A stretch of 64,000 nt of DNA from Oryctolagus cuniculus (lineage: Eukaryota > Chordata > Mammalia > Lagomorpha > Leporidae): the NCBI RefSeq assembly GCF_964237555.1, contig NC_091442.1, forward strand, positions 56,580,011 to 56,644,010, in the 5' to 3' direction. The notes below the pieces were generated by a model. The model did not search any database. It was not told the DNA's origin and worked only from the letters and a program-made list of their open reading frames with translations. Below are positions 1 to 12,477 of the stretch, in pieces (within the stretch, counting starts at the first letter, position 1; each line of letters starts with the position of its first letter). The position numbers and the translations under genes are program-made.

Positions 1-3000
1 GATAAAACAGCCACTTTGATTCACAACGAGACATTCACAATAAAGTATATTGTAAACGTACCTGTCCACAGCCCGGGGCATTGCACACAAACGGTCTGTC
101 GTCTCCCATATTTCATATAGCAGAGCGGAGCTGAGGAGTAGGAGGTAGGGAAAAGTTATGTTAAATACGCTAGAGCAGAAAAAAAAAACAGTGCTTCAAA
201 AATATCAAGCCTAGAAACAGGTGTTCCAGGAATGCCATCTATCAGAGCTGTAAACACAGGCTACTTTGGGGAGACCCATTAGACAGGTGGCATATGATCC
301 ACTGCGCCTCAATTGACTTTTAATTAGAAAAATTTTGACCTAAATAGTTGAGGAATTTCAACCTTTGCTATGTTTTCCCTCTTTCTGCTACAGTATACAA
401 CACACTTCTCCAGTCTGCTGAATTACAACCAGTGCAGTTCCCTATGTCAATAAATCCACTGAACGCTCAATGCGGAAGCCATATTTCTAACCTAGAGAAG
501 ACCAAAATTTGTCATTTAATTAATTAAGGGATTATAGGAGGGGTGCTCCATTTTACAGGGCTATAATCTGGCTCCCTGGTGTATAAACTACGAGACTGTT
601 GGCAAGGGTCGTTTATCCCAGATTATTGCCAAAGAAAACAAAGCACCCATCCTATTGGGCTACATGGGAAATGATTTTCATTAATAAAAAAATAAAAATA
701 AAAACCTCCTCTCCCCACTGGGAGCCTCCTTCTCCCCCCACCAATCGTCTGTGGCAAATGGAGAAATATCGGTGCCCTCCACCCCTCCCCCGATTCTATT
801 TATGGCGAGGTTTTTAAAAGCAGCAATAAAACAAATGTCGACTCTTTGGGGGTTTACTGGGTGAATATGTTCCGGCTGTTTGTGCTGCTCTCGGCCAGGG
901 TTCTTGGGCTGCTCTGCTGCAGCCAACAGATGTGCACTGCTGCAGGGGATAAAGAAATGACACTAAAAGGCATCACTGCCCACCCCCTCTATGTCTCTGA
1001 AGAATTTCATAGAATGTATACTGTTTTTGAAATTATCCAAGCTAAACTCTTGAAATGTTGATCGAAATTCTTCATCAAAGAATAGTAATTCCAATCTCAA
1101 TGTGCTGGGGGAAATTTCTCATATTCCAAATAGGAATAAAAATAGAGATAGAGATGGTACGGTTTAGAATGCAAATCACAGTTAACTCCTAAAAGATATT
1201 TTTCAAATAGCCTTCCATAAAATAGAAAGGTATCCAAAAGAATACGAACAAGAAAGATGAGAGAGAAACTACAATTTGAATAAGCCTAGACATAACTTCA
1301 GAACTGAAACCAAATTTAAAATTTGTATCTCAGAAATGTCAGGCCAATCTCAGTTAGGCCGATGTTAAAATAAAATGTTCATATGCTAGAATGAACCTAG
1401 TAATCGAAAAACCATGCTTAAAACTCAGAGAGTAGTTAGGTAACATCTCTTCTACTCTCTTAGGACTCACTCTGGGGTTAGAAACCAGTATTTCTGGTTG
1501 TCTAATCAGTAATTCCACAACTAATCGGTGTTTAAAATTGTGGGGTGCCCCATAAAATAGAAGGGGCTTTTTGGTCATCTTTCAGCGTAACGGGAACACG
1601 GTCTAACTATGAAGGAAACCGACGCTGCAGCATTGCTGTAATGGAAAGAGCCTGTATGTACACACGTGTACACAGATTTATATCACATTTAGCCAGGATA
1701 AATTGCTTCAATAAATTCTGTTCCTAGGAGAGGCTAGCTCAAGCTGATGATTGGGTACTGGGAAATGAGAGCTTCATTCTTCTTCACACGGCCCCAGGGC
1801 AAGGGGGTTTTCTGGTTGGTTTGTTTGTTTTAAATGCACAATGATTTTTTAGCACTTTCTAGAACCTCAACACAGTGCCAAAAACAAAACAAAACAAAAC
1901 AAAGACCAAGTAAATAAACACAAACACCAAAGCCATTATGGCTGAAAACACAGAGCCTTTTTGGAATAAAATTCCTAACTGTTGTGCTGAGATAATTTCA
2001 CTTCCCAAACCCAGAACCTATTTTCCTAAAATGCTAATTTTATTTAATGCATTTTCAACCAGGAAGTAAACTATAAGGGCTAGAATAGACAAAACACAAG
2101 GACCTAGGAGGATCCTTTTCTTTTATCTTGGTTCTCATTTTCCTACCTATTTTGAGGCAAGAAAGGGTTTCCACTGAGATGTGAGGCAGAACTGGTACAG
2201 AAAGTGATTAAATAAATTCTGGAATGGTGTTCCTCAAACTACAAAATTCAAAATTTAACTTGGCTTTTGCACAATCACATTACAATATATGGCTTCCAAA
2301 TTTTATGTAATGGCATCCTTATTAGAAAATAGAGGTGAAAAACTATGCCTTTCTAAAAAAATGAGGGAGAAAAAGCATAAAAATCTAACAGAAGTAAGCA
2401 TTTTCACTGCTCTTAAATATTCAACTGACATCCACTTACTAGGATTTCCTGCTTCCTTCCCAATTTGGTGGCCTTTGTTTTACCATTTTCACTAAAGGGA
2501 ATGAGATCACAATAGAAGGAAGAAGGGTCTCTCTCTTAAATACCCACAATTGTTCTTGAATCATTCCCTCAATCTCTTGCACCTTGTAATTTCTACCACT
2601 CTTATTTTTAAATTTTTCCAATTTAAAATGCTTTGTCTTTTTAAAAAATTTAAATATTTAACAAAAAGAATGATATCTTCCCATTAAAAAAAAATTCAGC
2701 TAACAAACACCTTTAAAAAAATTCACTTTCAGTCTGCTGCATCAATTGCTACAAATAAGTAGAAATAAGCAGTGACAGTCTTTAACACTTAAACCCATCT
2801 TAAATCACCAGACAGGTCAAACTGCTGCTGTTTCAAAACAAAAAGTAACATATTTCTGGAGTATAACCAGACTGAGACAAAAGGTGAAATCCTGAATAAC
2901 GATGTTGCCACTCACTGGAACTTAACTCACAGCTCACTTGCACCTGTACTACTTGACAAGTAGATCCCGTGTGTGGGCATGGCATTCACTGTGTGTCATT

Positions 3001-3804
3001 TCCCTCTCTATCCATTCTTCAGGATGAAACACAAGCATTTTACAGAACTAAACAGAAAATGGCAGGAGAGGGAAACACACATTTAGAGGCAGTGGCAAGG
3101 GTAACTAAGATTAGTACAGGAAAACAAAGAGGAACTAAGGCCTGTCCTAGGGGCCAAGCTCTGTGGAGGGAAAGGCTCGTGTATGCACAGTGACCAGAAT
3201 GCACAAATGATAAAAACCAGTGTTTACTCAAAAGAAAGTTATCTGAATACTGGGAGAGAGTTTCAGAAAACCCAAGGTTTAGGAACTGATTTTTAATAGT
3301 TGAGATTATTTCCCCAAAATCAGTTTTTTTCAGAGCCAAAGGTAGACTCTAAAATAGTCAACGTGCAAGTAAGAAAATAGATTCTTTCTCTATGCAGCTA
3401 TTGATTTATATATTGTTACAGGACGAGGATGGAGTCTGTCGCTGAGAGCTACAAAACCCAGTTGTGATGTGATGATTTCTCTAGTAATCAAATGACATTA
3501 ATAAGAAGCTCAGCTCTAAGAAAGGAATAAAAACTATGTACAAACACATTTAGGGGCCTTTTGTTAGGAACCTAATGACAAAAAGCAGACATGGATAGGT
3601 CTAAAAAGTAGGGATGTATACACACCATCATTATCAAAGATTAATGAAAATCCAGAAGGAATTTAAACTGGCCATTATTCCTTGATTTGAAAAACACTAC
3701 AAAGGAACAATTAACTGCCAGGCAAAAATGGACATTAAACTAAAAACAGTAAGTCCTTGCCAAGAAAACAATCTTTCACTTATCTGGCATGAGAGAAGTC
3801 AGGT
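1..3804. other. SINE-free unique AT-rich region
   Basis: No C-SINE or other repeat is recognised across 3.8 kb, although the rest of the window averages more than one SINE per kb. No open frame looks like a protein. At 505-575 there is a homeodomain-like stretch with overlapping TTAATTAA motifs followed by TAATC. The region could hold 3' UTR or conserved non-coding sequence of a neighbouring gene. Nothing in the sequence alone decides this. Confidence 0.4.
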
Positions 3805-3813
3805 TAATTATGG

Positions 3814-4142
3814 TTTGTGGACAGCATTGAGGCACAGCAGGTTAGCTATGGTCTGTGATGCTGGCATCCCAGATGGGTGCCAGTTCAAGTCCCGGCTGCT
3901 GCTTTTCCCATCCAGCTCACTGCTACTGCACTTGGGAAAGCGGTGATGGTGGCCCGAGTACTTGCACCCTGCACACATAGAGGACAGAATTCCAGGCTAC
4001 TGGCTTTGGCCTGGCCCAGCCCCAGCCATGGCAGCCATTTGGGGAATGAATTAGCAGATGGAAAATAACTCTCTCTCTTTATCTCTCTCTTTCTCTCCAT
4101 AATTCTGCTTTTCAAATAAATGATTAAATCTTTTTTTAAAAA
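3814..4142 (+). mobile_element. C-SINE, diverged form 1
   Basis: The TSD taattatgg occurs at 3805-3813 and 4143-4151. The tail is AATAAATGATTAAATC followed by T and A. Confidence 0.85.
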
Positions 4143-4286
4143 TAATTATGGATTAATGTGCAAGATTAATTAGGCTGAGGTTGATCAGTATAGATATAAG
4201 TTAGAACCTTGGCAATTTCTCTTACTGTCTATGGGTATTTATCAAATTCTTTTATTGGCAACTCCAAAGCATAGAAAAAAACCACT

Positions 4287-4606
4287 GGGACCGGCGCTGT
4301 GGCGCAGTAGTTTAAGGCCCCAGCCTGCAGCATTGGCATCCCATATGGGCACCAGTTGAAGTCCCGGCTGCTCCTCTTCCAATCCAGCTCTCTGCTATGG
4401 CCTGGGAAAGCAGTAGAAGACGGCCCAAGTGCTTGGGCCCCTGCACCCGTGTGGGAGACCTGGAAGAAGCTTCTGGCTCCTGGCTTCGGATCGGCTCAGC
4501 TCTGGCCGTGGCAGTCATTTGGGGAGTGAACCAGTGGAATGGAAGACCTCTCTCTCTCTGGCTCTATCTCTTTCTGTAGCTCTTTCAAATAAATAAAAGA
4601 ATTCTT
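4287..4606 (+). mobile_element. C-SINE, form 1
   Basis: The head has ggcgctgtggcgcagtag and the tail AAATAAATAAAAG. The next SINE was inserted into this tail. Confidence 0.85.
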
Positions 4607-4932
4607 GGGGCTGGTGCTGTGGCTCACTTGGTTAACCCTCCACCTGCAGTGCCAGCATCCCATATGGGCACCAGGTTCTGGTCCCAGTTGCTCCTCTTCC
4701 AGTCCAGCTCTCTGCTTTGGCCCAGGAAGGCAGAGGAGGATGGTGCAAGTGCTTGGGCCCTGCACCTACATGGGAGACCAGGAGAAGCACCTGGCTCCTG
4801 GCTTTGGACTGGCGCAGCGCTGGCCGTAGCAGCCATTTGGGGGGTGAACCAACGGAAGGAAGACCTTTCTCTCTGTCTCTCTCTCTCTCAGTGTCTAACT
4901 CCGTCAAGTAAAAAAAAAAAAAAAAAAAAAAA
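4607..4932 (+). mobile_element. C-SINE, form 2
   Basis: The head is ggctcacttggttaaccc, the end reads gaaccaacggaaggaagacc, and a long poly(A) follows. It lies directly in the tail of the preceding SINE (attctt/aatctt at the junctions). Confidence 0.85.
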
Positions 4933-5025
4933 TCTTAAAAAGATAGAAAGAAAAAAACACCAAAAGAAAGAGGCGGTTGAGTCAAAAAAAGATTTAACAA
5001 TGAGAGTTTAAAATTAATAATCACA

Positions 5026-5383
5026 GGGTGGTGCCGTGGCTCAATAGGCTAATCCTCTGCCTTGCGGTGCCGGCACACGGGGTTCTAGTCCCGGTCGGGG
5101 CTCTGGATTCTGTCCTGGTTGCCCCTCTTCCAGGCCAGCTCTCTGCTATGGCCCGGGAGTGCAGTGGAGGATGGCCCAAGTCCTTGGGCCTTGCACCCGC
5201 ATGGGAGACCTGGAAAAAGCACCTGGCTCCTGGCTTCAGATCAGCGCAATGCGCTGGCCGTGGCGCGCCAGCCGCGGCAGCCATTGGAGGGTGAACCAAC
5301 AGCAAAGGAAGACCTTTCTCTCTGTCTCTCTCTCTCTCACTGTCCACTCTGCCTGTCAAAAATTAAAAAAAAAAAAAAAAATT
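5026..5383 (+). mobile_element. C-SINE, form 3
   Basis: The TSD taataatcaca lies at 5015-5025 and 5384-5394. The tail is bare A without AATAAA. Confidence 0.9.
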
Positions 5384-5462
5384 TAATAATCACAACTTAC
5401 TTTTTGTATCAAACACATTATTTTTTAAAATACAGTTTTATTGATAGCTCCAAATGTATTTT

Positions 5463-5778
5463 CTTTTTTTAAGATGTATTTATTTGAAATAGAGAGTGAC
5501 AGAAATGGAGAGACAGGAGATCTTCCATCCACTGGTTTATTCCCCAAATGGATGCAAAGGCTGGGGCTGGGCCAGGCTGAAGTAGGCAACAGGGCTCCAT
5601 CTGGGTCTCCCACATGGGTGGTAAGGGCCCAAGCATTTGGGTCACCTTCTTCTGCCTTCCCAGGTACATTGACAGAAAGCTGGATTAGAAGTGGACTAGC
5701 CAGGACTAGAACAGGTGCTCTGATAAAGCATGCTGGAGATGAAGCAGTGGCTCAACCCATAGTGCCACAACTATGGCC
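5463..5778 (-). mobile_element. C-SINE, old
   Basis: A reversed tail (aagatgtatttatttgaaa) opens the element and a degraded head ends near ccacaactatggcc. Confidence 0.75.
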
Positions 5779-5793
5779 CAAGTCAGTTGTGGG

Positions 5794-6123
5794 TTTTTTT
5801 TTTTTTTTTTTTTTTTGACAGGCAGAGTGGACAGTGAGAGAGAGAGACAGAGAGAGAAAGGTCTTCCTTTACCGTTGGTTCACCCTCCAATGGCCGCTGC
5901 ACCACGCTGATCCGAAGCCAGGAGCCAGGTGCTTATCCTGGTCTCCCATGCAGGTGCAGGGCCTAAGCACTTGGGCCATCCTCCACTGCACTCCCGGGCC
6001 ACAGCAGAGAGCTGGCCTGGAAGAGGACAACCGGGACAGAATCCGGCGCCCCAACCGGGACTAGAACCCGGGGTGCCAGTGCTGCTAGGTGGAGGATTAG
6101 CCTATTGAGCTGCAGCGCCGGCC
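5794..6123 (-). mobile_element. C-SINE, form 3
   Basis: A T-run is followed by gacaggcagagtggacag, and the copy ends at gagctgcagcgccggcc. Confidence 0.85.
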
Positions 6124-6151
6124 CTGATCAGTTTTAAAATTCGTTAACTCA

Positions 6152-6455
6152 GGGCAGGTGTTTGGCACAGTGATTAAGTTGCCACTTGGGACACCCACCC
6201 TCACATCAGAATGCCTGGTTCCAGTCCTGTCTCCACCATTTCCCATACCGCTTCCTGCTAATGTGCACCCTGGCAGACAACGGGTAATGGCTCAAGTACT
6301 TGGGTCCCTGTCACTCACATGGTAGACCCAGACTGAGTTCCTGGCTCCTAGCTTCAGCCTAGTCTAGCCTGGCTGTTGTGGGTATCTGGGGAATGAACCA
6401 GCAGACAGAAGATAATCTGTTCTCTGCTTTTCAAATTAAAAGAATGAATGAACAA
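6152..6455 (+). mobile_element. C-SINE, old
   Basis: The head reads gtgtttggcacagtgattaa and a degraded tail follows. Confidence 0.75.
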
Positions 6456-6489
6456 AAGAAAACATTTAAAAAATATTTTTTTTAATTCA

Positions 6490-6700
6490 CCAAATAATTT
6501 TTTCAGTGCCTACCATATACTCTAAGCCCCAGGTATTTGGTAAGGTCTCTGGCCCTCACTGAGCTCATTTACATTCTAAGGAAAAAAAATAAGACAAGCA
6601 AGTAAATAAAATAATTTTAGATAAAGAGTAGATGATTACTATTAAATAAATGAAATGGTGATGTGTCAGTGATTACGAGAGGGCTATTTTAATTTCATGA
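6490..6700 (+). repeat. Ancient mammalian-wide interspersed repeat, family not assigned
   Basis: The order 'accatatactctaagcccc ... gagctcatttacattctaa' matches a common old mammalian repeat. Similar sequence appears at 32,345-32,690 and 52,130-52,390. Confidence 0.35.
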
Positions 6701-6742
6701 CTAAAAAGGTAAGGGCTGCATTATCTGGGATCACGGGGGAAT

Positions 6743-7071
6743 GGGAGGACTGGTGTTCCGATGCAGAGGGTAAAGCCACTGCCTCTAACGCGTGCATCCG
6801 ATATGGGCACCAGTTCATGTTCCAGCTGCTGTACTTCGATCCAGCTCTCTGCTAATGAACCTGGGAAGCAGCAGACGTCCGTAGTGCTTGTGCCACTGCC
6901 AACCATGCAGGGGACCCAGATGAAGCTTCTGGCTTCGGCCTGGCCCAGCCCTGACCACTGCAGCCATTTGGGATCTGGGGAGTGAAACAGCAGATGGAAG
7001 ATCTCTCTCTGTCTTTCTCGTACCTGTAACTCTGCCTTCCAAGTAAATAAGTCAAATAAGTCAATCTTAAA
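6743..7071 (+). mobile_element. C-SINE, diverged form 1
   Basis: The head is degraded, the SINE body is clear (ggcctggcccagccctgacc), and the tail ends aagtcaatctt. Confidence 0.8.
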
Positions 7072-7519
7072 AGTGGGGGGGGAGGGGGAGACAAGGGAAA
7101 CAGGGTGGACTACAGAGACCTATGTGAAAATTTCAGGAAGTATTTCTTCTCATAACAGCACATACTCAATTAATGTTTATTGATCTACTATTTAATAAGC
7201 ATTCAGAGTTGATATCCAACCTGATATTTCAAGTTTTGCAGAAAGCTCCTGGATCTACAAAATATTTGCTATGCAAGTATTTATATATTTAAGGCTATAC
7301 ATATTTAAGATATATTTTAAATATGCACTTATGATTACTTTGCACACAAGGTTCTTTATATGACGACCTTCAACCAATTCAGCTTTACTTATCACTCAAG
7401 TAACATAAAAGAGGCTTTAAAGTTTTTTAGTGTGCTAAATATTGAAAGGAGGGATGTATCTAAGAAGTTAACTCTAAATCAGACCTTGGAAACAAAGCCT
7501 TGGCCACAGCTATTAAGAT
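7072..7519. other. Unique AT-rich spacer
   Basis: No repeat, splice pattern or protein-like frame was recognised. Confidence 0.4.
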
Positions 7520-7529
7520 GTATATTCAG

Positions 7530-7883
7530 GGACTGGTGCTACTGTGGAGCTTAGCAGGTAAGAGGTAAAGCTGCCACCTGCAGTGCCAGCATCCCATATG
7601 GGCATCAGTTCGAGTCCCAGCTGCTCCATTTCCAATCTACCTTCTCTGCCATGACCTGGGAGGGCAGGAGAGGATGGCCCAAGTCCTTGGGCCCCTGCCA
7701 CCCACATGGGAGACCCAGAAGAAGCTCCCAGCTCCTGGCTCCTGGTTTCAGGCTTCAGGTCACCCCAGCTCCGGCCATTGCAGTCATTTGGGGAGTAAAC
7801 CAGCAGACTGAGGACCTCTCTCTCTCTCTCTGCCTCTCTGTAACTCTACCTTTCAAATAAATAAATCTTTAAAAAAAAAAAAA
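7530..7883 (+). mobile_element. C-SINE, form 1
   Basis: The TSD gtatattcag/gtatattccc flanks the copy. The tail is AAATAAATAAATCTTT plus A. Confidence 0.85.
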
Positions 7884-8490
7884 GTATATTCCCAGGATCA
7901 AGTGTTAAGACTCCAGTACTGGGGCTGGTGCTGTGGTGCAGCAGGTTAAAGCCCTGGCCTGAAGCGTCAGCATCCCATATGGGCGCCAGTTCTAGTCCTG
8001 GCTGCTCCTCTTCAGATCCAGCTCTCTGCTGTGGCCTGGGACAGCAGTAGATGGCCCAAGTCCTTAGGCCCCTGGACCCACATGTGGGACCCAGAAGAAG
8101 CTCCTGGCTTTGAATTGGCTCAGCTTCGGCCGTTGCTGCCATCTGGGGAGTGAACCAGCAGATGGAAGACCTCTCTCTCTCTCTCTCTGCCTTTCTCTGT
8201 AACTGTCTTTAAAATAAATAAAATAAATCTTAAAAAAAAAAAAAAAAAAAAGACTCCAGTACCTAGGTTTAATTCCCGGCTCTGGCTCTTGATTCCAGCT
8301 TCCTGCTAATGCAGACCCTGAGAGATAGTGATAATGGCTCAAGTAATTGGGTTTCTGCCACTCAGTTAGGAAACCTGGATAGTGTTTCCAGCTTTTGGCT
8401 TCTGTTCCCGTCCAGCCCCAGCCATTGTGGACAACTGGGGAGTGAATCAGCAGGTAAGAGTTCTCTTTCGGGTTCTCTCTCTCAAACAAA
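7884..8490 (+). mobile_element. C-SINE, old, split by a younger copy
   Basis: The remnant occupies 7884-7919 and 8251-8490. The second part has the old-form body (cttcctgctaatgcagaccc). It is interrupted by the element at 7920-8250. Confidence 0.65.
7920..8250 (+). mobile_element. C-SINE, form 1, nested
   Basis: The TSD agactccagtac occurs on both sides (7908-7919 and 8251-8262). It is inserted into an older C-SINE. Confidence 0.9.
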
Positions 8491-8499
8491 GGGGGGAGG

Positions 8500-9375
8500 A
8501 CAGTTGGCACCTTTATATGGTACTTTTAGGAGTACATATTTGAATAATCTTTGGAAATCAATTTGACAATATTTATATTAAGTGTCTTAAAATGTTTTAT
8601 ATTCTTTGAAGAAACTATTCGTCTTTTTTTTTTTTTTTAAGATTTATTTATTTACTTGAAAGTCAGTTACACAGAGAGAGGAGAGGCAGAGAGAGAGAGG
8701 TCTTCCACCCGCTGGTTCATTCCCCAGATGGCCGCAATGGCTGGAGCTGCGTAGATCTGAAGCCAGGAGCCAGGAGCCTCTTCCAGGTCTCCCACATGGG
8801 TGCAGAGGCCCAAGGACTTGGGCCATCTTCTACTGCTTTCCCAGGCTATAGCAGAGAGCTGGATTAGAAGAGGAGCAGCCGGGACTAGAACCAGCACCCA
8901 CATGGAATACTGGCACCTCAAGCCAGGGCTTTAACCCACTGCGCCACAGCGCCGGCCCTAAATTATTCGAATTTTAGGACTCGATTCTAAGGATAAAATC
9001 AGAAACACAGACCACTTATATATTAAAATGCCCATCACAGTCATATTTTTGACTGAAAAAAGAAGAGGTGGTAAAATAAATGTTTAACAAGAATGGCTAA
9101 ATAGAAATTAAAGTACTGCCTCACAATGAACTATATTTAAACTGTTCAGAATAAAATTTTGAAAACTAAGGACATGAAAAGATGCCATATACCGAATGAA
9201 AACAAAAGATGCACATGAATTCTCAATCTGTTAAAAAGAGCAAAATAACAAGCATAGAAAATGATGAAGAAATTAAGTTAAAAATGTTAAGAGTTACCTC
9301 TGGATAATGGTAATACAAGTGATTTTATTTTTCCCTTTGTTCCTCTAGCATTTTTCAGTCTCTATAATGATTATA
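8500..9375 (+). mobile_element. Old L1 3' end, sense, interrupted by a C-SINE
   Basis: The order of phrases is that of an old L1 ORF2 end and 3' UTR: 'ggaaatcaatttgacaata', 'ttctaaggataaaatcag', 'tgcccatcacagtcat', 'gttacctctggataatgg'. The SINE at 8622-8959 splits it and the next SINE at 9386 ends it. All frames are broken. Confidence 0.65.
8622..8959 (-). mobile_element. C-SINE, form 1
   Basis: The TSD aaactattcg/aaattattcg flanks a full-length reversed copy ending gcgccacagcgccggccc. Confidence 0.9.
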
Positions 9376-9385
9376 CATTGCTTTT

Positions 9386-9713
9386 ATTTATTTATTTATT
9401 TCTAAAGATTTTGTTTATTTTTTGAGAGTCACAGTTAGAGAGAGAGACAGTCTTCCATTTGCTGGTTCACTCCCCAAATGGCCATCATGGCTGGAGCTGA
9501 GCAGATCCAAAGAGAAGAGCCAGGAGCTTTTTCTGGGTCTCCCATATGGGTGCAGGGACCCAAGCACTTGGGCCAGCTTCCATTACTTTCCCAGGCCATA
9601 AGCAGAGAACTGGATAGTAAGAGGAGCAGCCAGGGTACGAACCAGTGCCCATATGGGATGCTAGTGCCACAGGCAGAGACTTAACCTACTACGCCACAGC
9701 GTCAACTCCTATC
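9386..9713 (-). mobile_element. C-SINE, diverged form 1
   Basis: The TSD cattgctttt starts at 9376 on the left and 9714 on the right. Confidence 0.85.
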
Positions 9714-9852
9714 CATTGCTTTTAATAAGTATAAGTTATGTGATCTAATAATAAAAAAGAATGTTAACTTGATAAAAATACACCTTTGAATTTATAAAAC
9801 ATGTCTTTGGAAAAAAAATCTTTGAATTTAAAAAGGCCAATATCTGCCAGAC

Positions 9853-9898
9853 ACTTTTTAAAAAAGATTTACTTATTTGAAAGGCAGAGTTCAGCTCC
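9853..9898 (-). mobile_element. Ultra-short 5'-truncated C-SINE tail
   Basis: Only about 46 bp of the 3' end are present (aagatttacttatttgaaag and gcagag). They are flanked by the direct repeat tgccagac at 9845-9852 and 9899-9906. Confidence 0.75.
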
Positions 9899-9951
9899 TG
9901 CCAGACTTTTCTGAAGCACTAGACAGTAAATTTTAAAATTATACAAAGTAC

Positions 9952-10253
9952 GGGGCCGGTGCTGTGGTGTAGCGGGTAAAGCCACTGCCCACAGTAGCAG
10001 CATCCCATATGTGCTGTTCTAGGCTGGCTGCTCCACTTACCATGCAGCTCCCTGCTAACAGGCTGGGAGAGCAGCAGAGGATGGCCCAAGTGCTTGGGCC
10101 CCTGCAGCCACATGGGAGACCTGGGAGGAAGCTCATGGCTCCTAGCTTTAGATCAGCCCAGCTCCAGCCAGTTCACCTGGGGAGTGAACTACCGGATGGA
10201 AGATCTCTCTCTCTAGTTCTGCCTTTCAGATAAATGAATAAATCTTTAAAAAT
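9952..10253 (+). mobile_element. C-SINE, form 1
   Basis: The head is ggggccggtgctgtggtgta and the tail ataaatgaataaatcttt. Confidence 0.85.
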
Positions 10254-10296
10254 CAAATTGGCAAATTAAGTTCAAAATAGATAAAAAATCCTTTCT

Positions 10297-10637
10297 GGGG
10301 CCGGTGTTGTGGCATAGGGGGTTAAGCTGCTGTCTTTGAAGCCAGCATCCCATATTGTTCAAGTCTCAGCTGCTCTGCTTCTGATCTAGCTCCCTGCATG
10401 GGAAAGCAGCATGGGAAAGCAGCCAAAGATGACCCAACTTCTTGGGCCCCTGGGAGACCCAGATGGAGTTCCAGGCTTCTGCCTTTGGCCTGGTCCAGTC
10501 CCAGCTGTTGTGGCGATTTGGGGAATGAACCAGCAGATGGAAGATCTCTCTGTCTGTCTTGCCCTCTCTTTGTGTCATTTTACCTTTCAAATAAATAAAA
10601 AAAATAAAATAAAATAAAATAAAAATAAAAAAAAAAA
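10297..10637 (+). mobile_element. C-SINE, form 1
   Basis: The tail is extended by an (AAAAT)n run. Confidence 0.85.
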
Positions 10638-10980
10638 CTTTTCATAATTCCATAGTTTCATATACAAAGACATGGTGGAAATTTAACCATATTGATATAG
10701 AGGGTAAACCAAGCAGTTCAAGACAGTTTCTCCTTTGTTACCTGTGGGGACCAATTTTTAGACTCTTAAGAATGCTACCTAAAAAAGTCTTACTTATAGC
10801 ATTAAACAACTAGAAATTGCTCCAGCTACGTATCACAAGCAGAATAGAGAGCTGAAACCAAACTTAACAGATACTGAATGACTTTCAGTTCAGATATAAA
10901 CAAGCTGAAAAATTTAGGCAGGCACCCCAACAGAGCTATATGTACTCCATTTCCTTATGATGCTAAAAAGAGAGAAATCA
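10638..10980. other. Unique spacer
   Basis: Nothing was recognised beyond A-rich target sequence for the next SINE. Confidence 0.4.
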
Positions 10981-11320
10981 GCCGGCGCTGTGGCTCACTA
11001 GGCTAATCCTCCACCTTGCGGCACCGGCACACCGGGTTCTAGTCCTGGTCAGGGTGCCGGATTCTGTCCCGGTTGCCCCTCTTCCAGGCCAGCTCTCTGC
11101 TATGGCCCGGGAGTGCAGTGGAGGATGGCCCAGGTGCTTGGGCCCTGTACCCCATGGGAGACCAGGAAAAGCACCTGGCTCCTGGCTTTGGATCAGCGGG
11201 ATGCGCCGGCCACGGCGGCCATTGGAGGGTGAACCAACGGCAAAAGGAAGACCTTTCTCTCTGTCTCTCTCTCTCTCTCACTGTCCACTCTGCCTGTCAA
11301 AAAAAAAAAAAAAAAAAAAA
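10981..11320 (+). mobile_element. C-SINE, form 3
   Basis: The tail is bare A, followed by an expanded (GA)n at 11,321-11,338 that belongs to the duplicated target (agagagaaat). Confidence 0.9.
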
Positions 11321-11378
11321 GAGAGAGAGAGAGAGAGAAATTAAATACAAATAGTTTTCTTCTAAAAACACAACTTCG

Positions 11379-11716
11379 GGGGCTGGTGCTGTGCACAGTG
11401 GGTTAACACCCTGGCCTGAAGCACCAGCATTCCATATGGGCACCGGTTCTAGTCCGGCTGCTCCTCTTCTGATCCAGCTCTCTGCTTATGGCCTTGGATA
11501 GCAGTAGAAGATGGCCCAAGCGCTTGGGCCCCTGCACTCACATGGGAGACCCAGAGGAGGCTCTTGGCTCCTGGCTCCTGGGTTTGGATCAGCGCAGCTC
11601 CAGCCATTGCGGCCATCTGGGGAGTGAACCAGTGGATGGAAGACCTCTTTCTCTGTCTCTACCTCTCTCTGTAACTCTTTCAAATAAATAAAATAAAACA
11701 AACAAACAAACAAACA
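11379..11716 (+). mobile_element. C-SINE, form 1
   Basis: The TSD acacaacttc occurs before the head and after the (AAAC)n tail. Confidence 0.88.
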
Positions 11717-12070
11717 CACAACTTCAAAAACCAAGCTAAATTGCTGCTGCTAAACAAGGAATCCAAAACTATGCTGATCACCACAGCAGTCTCAAGATTT
11801 TATTCTCCATAGGATACTCAGTGCTGCTCCAGAAAACTTACTTAAGGAAAAGATTCCAATAAATACGTGAACTGTGAACTATAATACAGGTTATGTGAGT
11901 CTAAGAAAACAAAGTAGATTGAAGTTTTACTAAACGGTGGATAATTTAGGAACTAAAATTTCTGTTCACAAATTTTAGATTAATTTTCTATTGTATTATT
12001 TAGCATAAAATAGCTTAGCATGTATTATCTCATTAGTAGGTAAATCAATTGCTTCAAGAGAATAATGTAG
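11717..12070. other. Unique AT-rich spacer
   Basis: Nothing was recognised. On the minus strand at 11,838-11,848 a GTAAGT-like motif occurs without a matching acceptor or frame. Confidence 0.4.
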
Positions 12071-12397
12071 GCCGGCCCCGTGGCTCAATAGGCTAATCCT
12101 CCGCCTTGCGGCACCGGCACACGGGGTTCTAGTCCCGGTTGGGGCTCCGGATTCTGTCCCGGTTGCCCCTCTTCCAGGCCAGCTCTCTGCTGTGGCCCGG
12201 GAGTGCAGTGGAGGATGGCCCAAGTGCTTGGGCCCTGCACCCGCATGGGAGACCAGGAGAAGCACCTGGCTCCTGGCTTTGGATCAGCGCGATACGCGCG
12301 CCGGCCACGGCAGCCATTGGAGGAAGACCTTTCTCTCTCTCTCTCTCTCACTGTCCACTCTGCCTGTCAAAAATTAAAAAAAAAAAAAAAAGAAGAG
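12071..12397 (+). mobile_element. C-SINE, form 3
   Basis: The TSD agagaataatgtag is exact (12,057-12,070 and 12,398-12,411). Confidence 0.92.
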
Positions 12398-12477
12398 AGA
12401 GAATAATGTAGAAAGTATATATAGAAATATATAGATAATATAGAAATCATATATACTATAATCTTTAACAATTTTTA

